Shown here piece by piece: positions 11,901 through 23,900 of a stretch of 64,000 nt of DNA. Both the position numbers and the translations under genes were made by a program. The notes below the pieces were generated by a model that had not been told where the DNA came from, did not search any database, and was given only the letters and a program-made list of their open reading frames with translations. The first letter of the stretch is position 1. Every line of letters starts with the position of its first letter. The stretch comes from Branchiostoma lanceolatum (lineage: Eukaryota > Chordata > Leptocardii > Amphioxiformes > Branchiostomatidae), in contig NC_089724.1 of NCBI RefSeq assembly GCF_035083965.1, positions 11,650,910 to 11,714,909 on the forward strand. Direction: 5' to 3'.

Positions 11901-14900
11901 GGAAACCATGGTTTTGCAGCATTCATGATTTCGTGGTGGAGAAGACAAAACCAACGCAAACATTTCCAAATCTACAATATTTGTCTTCCCCCATTATCTA
12001 AAAATCTGATGCCCACTCATAGAATATGAAATCTGCACTGTCACATCAATGATGATCTTATTGTGGAAGTTTGAAAGGCGCTGATGACAGGCTCCGCTGG
12101 GTGCCAAACTTGCGTCAGCACGTAGGCAGGCAGGGGAAATGAAGAGCACCAGAGGAGGAGGAGATGTGGCAACTTCCTGTCAATCACGTATATTCCAATC
12201 TAAAGATCCTTTTTTTTTTTAATCAATTCATTAGAGCCTGATGTTGCCATTGATTTACGAAGAAAGGCGGCTCAATTGTTATTGTAGCAGGATCTCTTCA
12301 CCCTAGGCCAGAAACATCAATGCTCAAGACAAGCATGACTTCACTGACCCATTAGGAGAAGCAGGGGTTACGAAGGCTGCTCGGGAAAGTCCCTACCCCA
12401 TTCAAAATAACATGCCATCGTCTTCAGAACCTTCCATCTGAACTGAACCTGTAAGAGTAGTTGGCTGCCATTGTCAGACGTTTGCACATCTAACATAAAC
12501 TGAAAAACATTACAACTGCATCTTCACAGTAACATGTGTGCTGTAAGAGCATTTACGTTCGCAGTGACTTGATTTTGCGACAGGGGGAAAATGTAGACTA
12601 CATAGTTTTTAATTTGCAGTTGAAATAATGTGGTATGTGGGCAGAAGACAGAACGAGCATTTTCTGTGATTTTAGGTTTGTGTTGAAGAAGTTACCTCAA
12701 AAACTGTGAATATTAAACCACTGAGAACATAAATGCATTTAGTTACAGTTTGTTAGCGCTCCCAACCATCCCATCAACAAGAAATATCTCCTCCATGGAT
12801 ACAACTTCCGATCAATTTGCTTCTAGGATCAAGAATTTTCTGTCGCCAAAAGGCAAAGTCTTAGTTAGTAGAAAAGTCATTTCAGAACAGCCTCTATGTA
12901 CATTTGTAAGACATTTTGATAAGCGATAATGATGTTGTTAGTGAAGGGTCTCTGACAAGCCACAGGTTCTTTTTCATAACAGCAGGAGACAGTGGTTAAT
13001 TGCATGATCATGTCACGCATCTGGGGTTTACAAAGTCAAGGGTGACGGACCTGTTTGACGATGAGGGATGTCTTGTTATCCCGGTCGTTGACAGGTTTGA
13101 AGACTACGGGGATCAGGTCCTTCATCTTCAGGGGTCTGCCGCTCATGGGACAGCGCACCTTCTCTTCCTGAGGTCAGACAAGAGCATATGTCTATATGAT
13201 TTTCCAGTTCTATTCAGAATATAATTACATACTAGTACATGTAACTAAGGAAATGGATTGGTTAGGATAATGTCTTTTGATATTTTCTTAGCTGCTGGCG
13301 CAATATGTTTTTCAGGTTTTCAGTCCTAAATTTGCTGTCAACTATGATCTATCTCATACAGAACTTATTCTACAAGTACTAGTAGTTCAACTTGGTCTAT
13401 TTCGTACAAAGAAACTAAAAAAAAGTCCATAAACAAACAGCATAAGAATTCAAGCAATCAAATTTATTACAGACACCCACAGATTAAAGACTCCATTTCT
13501 GCAAAAGGATGCAATATTAATATTGGGCTTTAATTCAAAACAATAAAGGAAAACTTTAAAGTTACATTATTTCTGATCCTTCTAAAATTCTCTCTCCTTG
13601 ACTACAACTTTCTTATTCAAATTCATTTGTAGTTGCAGCGGAAATCATTAAAAAGACCTGAAAACATGTATTACACATCACCACTCACAGGTTTCTTCAG
13701 TTTGGTTTCCTCTGCCTTGGGTGTGAGGGAGGGAATCCAGAAGCTGGGGAGTTGCTTGTCCTTGGCTGCACCTCCTGTACTTGTACTTGTACTTGGTCCA
13801 GCTGCACTGGCCCCTGCAGTCTCTGTCGGGTCTGTTCAATGCATGGTTAATAAGATAGGCATGTGAAAATGTTGCAAACCTTTTAATTTAATCCTCATAA
13901 ACCAGGAAATCTGATAGAAATGCATTTGCTGTAAATTTATCATTAGCACACAGGCCACTGAGCTGCCCAGCAACCAAGACCCCATTCACGCTTAAAATCT
14001 AACCAGTTCAATCATCAAATCACATCAACTAAATGGTGAACTAATTGGACACTTTTGAATCATTACACTATTCACATACACTGTCTAGTAGGCTTGTACT
14101 GTGTGGAGTATTGTTGTATGTGTGTTGACAAATGAAAGAGCGGGAAGGAGATTGCACAGGGTATTTTTGCTTTTCTCTTTTTTTTTATTTGGTTAGGCTG
14201 CACCAAGTAATTTTATGGATGACGTCCGTGGGCGCATTGATTTTGGTCTGTTCCCAGAAAAAAAAAAAAAATTCCGCTTCCTGTAACTATGACAAGAGAG
14301 TTACGACAGTGCGGCAAATCGTAAGATTAACGTAAAACGTGTCATGCAAAATGCACAAATAAGGAAGTGGCTACTGACAGGATGATCCTGTCAGCAGTAG
14401 AAAAAATTGCACTGCTGATAGGACGATCCTGTCAGCAGTGGAAATATCTGCACTACTGACAGGATCATCCTGTCAGTAGTGCAATTTTCCTACTGCTGAC
14501 AGGATCATCCTGTCAGTAGTGCAATTTTTCTACTGCTGACAGGATCATCCTGTCAGGAGTGCAGATTTTTCCACTGCTGACAGGATTTTTCCTGTCAGCA
14601 GCGGAAATTTTTCTAAGTATGTGAGCATAAAAGTGAAAAAGGGCGGCAACGTTGTTGTTGATTGGTACGCTCTCGATGTCGGTCAGGGAGAGCTGACGTT
14701 CGCGCAACTGTACGAGAGACTTGTAGCGGTGAGCCAGTGAGTTTCGGCCGTACAATTTTAAGCAAGTCTTGTCAAGATCAGCTACAGTGCATTTCTTCTG
14801 CAATGACGAGAAGATCGGGGGAGGCATTGAAGTTTACTCCGGCCTACAGGTGGGGCAGGCAACCAAGCATTTTGGGTGTTTCATCCGCATGGGGTCGACA

Positions 14901-17900
14901 AGACAGCTGCCACAACTGAAGCTCCTAGGCCCTGAAGTCTGTTTTTGAGGTATGAAAAGTTCCATACTTTAGTCTGATTTGGATCAAGTACCATGTACGA
15001 AAAAATTATAATCTGGGAAGGGGGAGTGTAATTATAAGATGAATGCATTCATGTATTCTGCATGGATAATGATCATTTATTCGTTTCTGGTTATTCATAC
15101 TTGTTGGGGAAATATGTGCTTTTTTTAATTTCTATCATTTTTGGTCCATATTTGGCTCTTGAATAATTGCTATTATCCATTAGGATTTCTAAAGCATAGG
15201 TAGAAATGTAGTAATGCATGCGAAGAGTTAATCAGCAACTAATGTTGCCTTTTTAATATACTATGTTTCTGCAGGCCTGCATAATCAATGGGATATGGAA
15301 AGAAACAGGACAGGACAACAACTGCTGTTCAACTTCAACTGATCTATTCAAATTATTGCTGTTTTCATGATGAATAAAAGAATCGTTAGTTGTTACACTG
15401 CGTTCTCTCATTCAATTTGTGTCCTAACATGTGTCGTCGACTATTATATTTCAAATCTAGGCATCTTGTTTTTTTCGGCCCTTCTTGTTTTTTTTCGTGC
15501 TCTCGCATTAGATTTAGGGTCTCCAAAGGACGTCATCCATAAAAATTACTTGGTGCAGCCTAACAAGGACATTATATAATGTCCTTGGTTCTAGTTAATT
15601 GAGCTGTATACACAAGGTGTTTCATTGCATATGAATACCCAGTGTAGTTGCTTCAGATGATGGTATAGCAAGCTCTTTTCTGTATTTGTTGTAGTTAGTC
15701 TATTGAGATGTATACACATCTAACGTAACATGACCAGTTAACGTCCGATTCATTAAAAACGTTATCTATCTTAAAACCGCGCGGACAGAGCCAAATGTTA
15801 AACCCATGGGCAGAAATATAAGCTATTCTAACAAGAAAAATGCATGGTCTGTAAGCTTTTCTCTGCCTGTTAAACGCCGTGCGTATGTATTTATACTGGC
15901 CATATGATGTAGAATACGGCTAGGTTTACCTAATATCGTCCACTTCAGTCTTTTATCTTCTAGCGCTATGCTTGAAGAACATAAACCAGAAAAAAATGCA
16001 CAGTGACTGTCGAAAGTAGTCTACAGACAAATGACAGTAAAGTCACTATGTTTGTCCCTCCGCTTGCCTGACGCGATGGAAGAAAACAATGTTTGTGTTG
16101 TTATTTCCCCGACATCAGCAGCACGTGGCATTCACGTGATAAACGCATGGCCATTATGTTATGCCGTGCAAAAATGTATCATCTGAGCGGGGGTCGCTAG
16201 GTTGTATCACCAAACCTTCCTAAAACTGGCAAGAGTTTCAAACCTCGAATCAACATGGATAGTCTGAATATCAAAGAAAGGTTTAACGTCAGCTATTTTC
16301 AAAATAAACTAGCTATCGTGTAACTGTAAGTTAGAAACACATGATGAAGTACGCGGTGTCGAATTACATATGAAATACGACATGCATGACGCTTCCGTGC
16401 AACTTGTTGTTACCGGTTCAGGAGTGTATTGTAATATCGCTGGACGTAAACCTTTTTCATTGTTTTGTATAAAAGAGGGAAGGCTAAGGATCATACTTAT
16501 GACATTCTTTGTTGCTCATGAGAACAGGCTTTGGCATGATACACCGCGACATGTGGACATGACCCAAACTGGACGTAAACTGCTCCCATACACGTAAATA
16601 GGTCATGTTACATTACAAGGACATGTTTACAAGGAGGTTTTGAATTATATATGAAACCTCATTGGTTGAATACAGGAATAAAAGACCTGTTGATCATGAT
16701 ATCACATTTTGTCGCCTCAATTCTTGTTTAACAAGATTTATGATCTAAAAATTTGAAAATATAGGAATCTTGTTTTTTCTTGCGTGTCTTGTTTTTTTTC
16801 CGCCCTATCTCATTAGTTTCGGAGTCTGCGGAGGATGTCATCCATAAAATTTACTTGCTGTGGCCTTATCTGAATATATTCTACAGAAAGATAAGCATGG
16901 CAAACATACAAATACGTGGCACATGTACAAGTTTTTCCACTCTTATTTCCTTCCCCCGCCCTGTCTCAGAAAAATATCTGCCAAGTAAGAAGTAGAACAT
17001 GCCTTACCTTTTGTCTTAGAGGGTCCAGCTCCAGTAAAGGGGTTGAGGGGTTTGCTGACAATGCTCTTCTCTGTACCATACATGAAAGACACATTTCACA
17101 TAAATGTCTACATCAATAAAAAGGTTACTGTACTGGGTAGCCTCCTAATACAATGTACAGTGTACATTTTGAGCTCCATAAAGGTACAAACTTTCCATGC
17201 TAAAAAAACAAAACACTGGAGTGTGTAAATGTACAATATGTTAGTCTCATGAAAATTCAAGACTTTGTCTTTGGTTCAAAGTATGTGCATTTCATCTACA
17301 TGATATGAGTTTTTTTCGCAAAGTTTGACCTAAAAAAAAAACCCTGACATTCCTAGACAGTACTGTTGCTAAGGAGTTAGGGAAGTTGTTCATAGACATA
17401 TATATATATATATATATATAGGCATAACAGACGTCATTACTTGACTTATATAATACTGTAGTTCTTGTTTCTTTCACTGTAACTTTAAGTTCACTGTTTT
17501 CACTGTCATGATCACCGCTGGACCCTGAACTTATCATCACAGTAAAAAACCTATTTATGATGCCTTCACACATCCTTTCTGTAAGTCACTTGCTACCACC
17601 GTGAAGTTAAAGTTCAGTGAAAATGTCCATTTTTCTTACACCGTGAAACTTTGCTACCGTGAACTTAAAGTGAATTACAGTATATAAGTCAAGTAATGAC
17701 GTCTGTTATGCCTAAGGTATTGACAGTCCAACATACATGACATACCACAGTTTTCATAAAATACAGTATGCGCATTACCGCTCATCAATGATAATTAGAG
17801 CTATTGTGCACAGTACAGTGAAAGTGTACATATAGGTTGCATTGGTGGGTGACATTCTTTAAAGAAAGAGGTTCTAAGTTGTATATGAATGGCTAGATAT

Positions 17901-20900
17901 ATTTCACTATCAATTATACACCCCGACCAATCTATCGCATTGAAACTCAGATTCGAATCAGCCATTTCCCGACTAAATCTGACAAAATAAACTCGCCAGT
18001 GAGATGCTGGAAGGTGTCAGCTTTCCAGAGATGTTTTTAGATTGGCAATTTTGGCACTTTGGAAGTAATAGAAAGTGACCGAGATTTAACGTTTAAAGAA
18101 AAGTAGTAGAAACTATTTTTTTGTAAACGTTAAATCACGGTCACTGTGATCTGAGTTTCAATGCGATTCACGTGATTCGATTGGTCGGGGTGATTATAGC
18201 AGTTGTCATTCTCACAGCTAAGGACATGCGCCCATAAGGACCAGACCAAGAATGACCAATCTGCTAAGCTACAATGTATATGCCAAACAACAATTGTTGA
18301 GATAGAGATCACAATTTACAATCTGATCCACAATCCATCATCAAGTTACATCATCCGTCTACATACTAAACTTATTTCATTCACAAAAACAAAAGTTACA
18401 TTTACCTTTGTCAACAAAAGCTCTTATCTTGGAATGCTTCTCACTTTTTTGCTTTTGAGCTTCATCTTCCTTCAGGGCAAATGAAAATAAGTTCAATGTT
18501 AGTGCAAACATTACACAAGGTATTTTTCGAGATGCTTCGTTATACAGGATGATTGCATGAGAAACCCAGGCAGAGGTCGGAAGATGGGGGTAGGCCAAAT
18601 CGGCTCATACTTTGTACATATATATATGAACAGCCATATAATCAAATCCCTCCAGCTATTTTTCGTTATGTATTTTTGACCCCTCTTGGAGACCTGAAAA
18701 TGCAATTGACTATCATGATAATTCTAATAAAGACATGGACATAAGTTTTATATCTCCATAAAGCATGGGTTCAGGAGTTTCACAGACCAAAAGTTGAAGA
18801 TGAAGCGATGAAATTAACCCAAAAATCCCCATAAATACATTGTGGCTATGCGTGGCCCAATTAGACAATGCTTGCTTTTAAATCCACAGATGTTCCTCTC
18901 TCCAGCAAAGGTTCATTTCATTCATCAATCTTGCCAATTGTCGGGGGAAAAGACCCTTACAAATGGCTAAAATTTTGCGAGATGAAAATCCTGCTTCCAC
19001 TGGTTCTGATAAACCCTCAGAACACCCTCTTAATTTCAATGCAACAACATTTGGTCTGTAAAAGTCTGCAGGAACCAAATGCTTTATGGAAATATAACAC
19101 TTGTGCCCATGTCTTTATCAGAATTATCAGTGTAGCCCTCGCAATTTCAGTAAGTTCTAATCATAAGTTCCAAAGGTGGTCCCAGGAAAAAAAATTGCTG
19201 AAGGGACTTAATTATATGGCTGAGGCTGTTCATAGTTTCACATAGCTAATCACAATTATACAAAGTATGAGCCAATTTGTCCGACTCCCATCTTCCAACC
19301 TATGCCTGGTTTTCTGATGCAATGACTCTTATAAAGATGAAACAATTGATAACTGATTTGAGGGCAAGTTTAAAGGTTAATATCTAATTGGTTCTCCCAT
19401 TGTATGATATGTATAGAATACAACGTGTTGTATTTTATTTATGTCATACCCACCCAAGAAAACATGCAATTCAATGTGAAATGCGCCAGAAGTTGAGAAA
19501 AGTTGGTGTCCTCAAACAAAAAATTCTAACAGCCGCAATTCCAATGACCGAATCCAGTATTTGTATTTTCTACAGCGGCACACTCTGTGCACTCAAAATG
19601 CATTCTAAATATTCCATGGAAGCCTGTGTGATAAAAGTAGAACCCAGAGTGATACGGTAAATTATCATACAATGCGGAACACCCGTATGAAACATTTTCG
19701 CGGCCCAGGTATGACATAAAGGGGATGGATGTGGATGTACTAAATGTCACTGGGGTTGGTCATCACTGCTTGGAATTGTGAAAAATCACCAAAAAGAGTT
19801 ATGCACTGCCCAGCTATGTTACATGTACGTTACTTGGACAAGATATTCTACAGCCATCCTTACCATTTCAGTAACATAGATGGTAATGATGGCTCATCAT
19901 CATCTGAGAGACTTGATGGATGTAATGTGAAAAGGCAAAGCTTTATCCTGTATCATGGATGTGTAATGTATACTTTCTGCTAACCCTTGCTACTTGCAGT
20001 AAGGCCACACCAACTTGATTTTATGGATGACATCCTCTGGAGAACTAGAACTAGAACCGTTCCTGGGAGAACCAAGACCACTGGAAGCACCGATCACAGA
20101 AATGGAAGTTAGAAATGCCATAAAGACCCTTAACAACGGACGCTCAGCGGGGCCAGATGGAATTAGCAATGAACTATATAAGTATGGGAGTGATGTCATA
20201 TCACCAATCATTGCCTCCATCATTAACTATGCCTTTGAACACCACCATCCAATCGAATCCATTGGTCAAGGCACCTTGATCGCCCTGTCCAAACCCAAAA
20301 AAGCACCTGGTCCACCTGCGAACCTTCGCCCCATTGTCCTTCTCAACAGCATAAGGAAAATCCTGTCTACTGTTGCTCTGCATCGTACAAGGGACAAAAT
20401 AGACAGTTTCACCGGACCCTATCAAAGTGGGTTCAAGAGGGGACGCAGCTGCGCAGATATTGTGTGGGCTCAACGTATGTTAGTTTCTGTGGTCATGACC
20501 AAGCACTGGGACTTCTACAAGATGGGCATAGACATGTCCCGAGCCTTTGACACCATCAAAAGGTCCAAAATCCTGGAAGTGCTAGATCAAGCAGGATGCA
20601 ACGATGATGAACTCCGACTGGTTAGACTACTACTGGCAGGAACCAAGCTGAAAGTCAGAGTCAAAAATGCCTACTCAGCAGACTTTGAAACCACTATTGG
20701 CTCCCCACAAGGAGATAGTCTATCCCCGGTGTTGTTCACCTGCTACCTTGCTTCTGCACTGTCATCTATACGGAGGAGTTCATCAAGACCAGACCCTCCA
20801 GTTTCCGGCCTAGGTATGCCACTAGAAATGGAATATGCGGATGACGTGGACTTTATTGATGAAGAAAAGGACACATTACAAAGACTCCTCCCAATAGCTG

Positions 20901-23900
20901 CCAAAACCCTCAAAGAGTCAAACCTGTTTGTCAACGAGGGTAAGACAGAATCTACACACATCTACCTGGCTGACACTCAGGAAACAGGAGAAAATGACGA
21001 AACTCTCCGAGGAGTGGAGAGCTGGAGGAAGAGTAAGGTCCTGGGATCGCAACTGTGCAGCTCCTCAGACATAGAGGCACGCTGCATCATGGCTAACATC
21101 GCCTTCCAATCGTTTTGGAAACTGTGGATCCGCAGGTCAAAGATTCCCCTGACTAAAAAGCTGCAAATATACAACGCAACTTGTGTTTCCATAATGCTAT
21201 ACAACTGCAATAGCTGGGCAGTGCCAAAGGCAGCATTGGACAAACTTGATGCATGTCATCGGAAACACCTGCGCAAAATCACAGGGTACCAATGGCCCCA
21301 CAAGATCTCTAACAAAGCACTATATAAGATGTGCAACACCACCCAACTGTCAGTAAAAGTTCACCACCTAAGGTGGTGCATGCTAGGGCACATCCTCCGC
21401 ATGCCCGAAGACACTCCAGCACAAAAGGCACTAGAATTTGCTACAGTGGGGTGCAACAAATACAAGGCCAGAAAAGGAAGACATTGCACAAACCTACTAA
21501 GTGTCCTAAAAACAGACCTCAAGAACAAAGGAATTGGAGACCTAAGAACAGCAAAGAAACTCAGAGAGCTACGGCAGCTCGCAGGAAAGAAGGCACAGTG
21601 GAAAGAAATGAAGAAAGACTGAATGCAGCCAGAGGCTGTTTCCTCAACCTCTGAGCCGCAGAACACAGTGAATCATCATCATCCTCTGGAGACCCCAAAA
21701 CTAATGCGCGCGGGCGAAAAAAAAGAAAATCCAGCAAAAACAACAAAAAAATGCTGCTAAACCACAGGACTACTACTACAAAGCTGGTATTGCTAATTGA
21801 ACCACAGAACACAGTTTATTTGTAGGTTGTCTTGTTCATCGTAGCAGACTCAGCGCAAGTGATTGAATTCTAATATATTGACACGAACGACCAAAGAAGT
21901 ATACTATTATAGAAGGTATCTGGCTCCAAGGACTGTGGATGATATATGACTGTGATGAGAATACTCATATACACCCATAAGGGCACTTTCAACATACATG
22001 GCATTGAACTCCATATTAAGCATTCCATGGTTTACGCTCACAAATCTCACTGTGAGACCTCTGCCAATCCCTCAATTCCTCTCCCATGTCTCTCATTATT
22101 GCAAAAGAAACGTGTGAGAGCCACTCTGGATAGGTCTTGTTTGAAATTGTTTGGGCGATACTCGCTGGCCGCCGCGATCCTCTCGTACAACTGTGCAAAC
22201 GCAAAATCCCCCTAGCCAACATCGATGGCATACCAATCCACAAACACGCCTCAATTTTCCGACAAGCCGGCACAATGCTAGCCTTTTGCGGCAATCTAAG
22301 TCAGCAAGTTCCGGAGTTCTGTGTAGCCTTGGAGGAGGTGATTTTTTTTTTTTTTTTTGGACAACAGGCGAAAATCAATGCGCGCGCGGATGTTATCCAT
22401 AAGATTAAGTTGGTGTGGCCTAAGTTAGGAATACTAGTAATACGGCATTACCATCCATGAGTCATGCAGCAATAAAATCATGTTTGTGTGCCTAACTAGT
22501 CATCATCAATCTAATTTGTCTGAAAAAAATGCATGGATTTGCACCAAACTAGCACTGCATAGTGACCATTGACGTAACTGTTTGATGATACAGCCAACAT
22601 TAGTTTATCTTACACAGTACCATGTTGCAATTTGTATATGTATAGTATTCATTCCACATTGAACAAAAGCCAACCTCCTACTGGCTGTGTGCATGGCAGA
22701 GACACATCACTCCAATGTACAGAGGTGCAGAAGTGCCCCACAGTGACATTATAGTAAACTGCAAGTAATTGGTAGATTTAATCCTATTTACTAGTAGCAC
22801 ATTATTTGTTACTGGTGTGCCAAATTCATCATTTAAGTTATTCAATGCAAAAATCATTTGCATCCAAAGGTTTAATGCCAGATTGTTCAAAAGTCAACAA
22901 CGGAGCGTCAGGTTGCGGGGCTCGAAATTCATTTTTGGAAATAAGTGCACCCAACCAAAAAAATTAGATGCACAGAAAGAATTTTGGGTGCACCACATAA
23001 AATAAAGTTGAATGTCTGCAAAACATAATTATAAAGTTTAACGCTATTGCCTTTCTTTAACTTAAAGAACTTCAATCTGTAATTCTATAGCTAGGTTATA
23101 CATCAAATGAAGTCCAACAAAAAGTTACATTGCTTTTTCTGATACTTACATTTTCAAAACATATTCTGTATACTAGTGTACAATCAAAGTACCTTTACCC
23201 TATAGCCTACAAAAATATCTAGGTGCACTGGTGCACCCACAGTCAAAAATTAGGTGCACAGCTCCAATTTTGGGTACACAAAGGTGCACATGCACCTAGC
23301 ATTTCGAGCCCTGGGTTGTGTTGGTGTACACAAACTAGGTATACCACATGCCCCATGAACACAAAGGAACAATCCAATAATCTTGTTCCCCAAATCTTTC
23401 ACAAGAATAAGTTAATTTACCATTGCGTTAAGCATTGCCAGTCCTCCTCAAGTTACTGTTTAGTGTTGCCGACCCTCCTACATTTCCTGTTTTAAGTGTA
23501 GCAAGACCATCTTATACTAGTACACATGTAAGTCACTCTCAACATGACACACTTCCCGAGGCCATGAGACCCATTTCACTTTGCACAAAACCATTATGAC
23601 ATGTCATATTTATCTATCTTAACTACATAGAGACAAGACTGAGTCTATATCATAGCATCTACATTTTACTTGTTCTATCAGCAGCAGATATTGCTGAGAA
23701 GCTAGTTAAACAAGGGATATGACCAACACATGTACAGGCAGCTGCCACCCTTACCTGAAACCTCTTCCTCTGTTTGTCAAAAGCTTTAAGCTGCCTTGCT
23801 ATCTCCCTCTTCTGGTGAAGGATGTACTCAAGAATGGCTTCTTTATCATAGATGAAGCCATCTGGGCTGCAAGGGAGAAAACCAGACAGTGGTAGATTAA

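Larger units (their letters stand above)
14191..15564. mobile_element. TIR element A (about 1.37 kb), intronic in NOSIP
   Basis: Left end GTTAGGCTGCACCAAGTAAT and on through TTTATGGATGACGTCC (to about 14227). The right end at 15528-15564 is the same in inverse. Next to the terminal repeats the two ends differ: CGCATTGATTTT then an A-run on the left, CTAATGCGAGAGC then an A-run (on the minus strand) on the right. The same two asymmetric ends occur on element B (20000-22424), showing one family in opposite orientation. Inside are six palindromic repeats and a decayed coding relic. No target duplication was recognised; the superfamily is unknown to me. Confidence 0.7.
20000..22424. mobile_element. 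TIR element B, split by a LINE insertion
   Basis: Left end AAGGCCACACCAACTTGATT then TTATGGATGACATCC; the right end, inverse, is at about 22389-22424. Without the inserted LINE it is about 0.78 kb. Its ends match element A in the opposite orientation. The remaining interior (21693-22330) includes a decayed coding relic homologous to that in A. Confidence 0.7.

Noticed and set aside
14371..14604. CRISPR-like array
   Set aside because: Eukaryotic intron, palindromic repeats with near-identical short spacers inside a transposon; no Cas context.
20015..20043. Met at 20015 as the reverse transcriptase start
   Set aside because: It lies in the terminal repeat of element B, outside the target duplication, so it is not part of the LINE.
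20000..22424. A novel transposon type with terminal inverted repeats and its own reverse transcriptase
   Set aside because: The 13-bp duplication CATCCTCTGGAGA around the RT segment shows a LINE nested in an older element.
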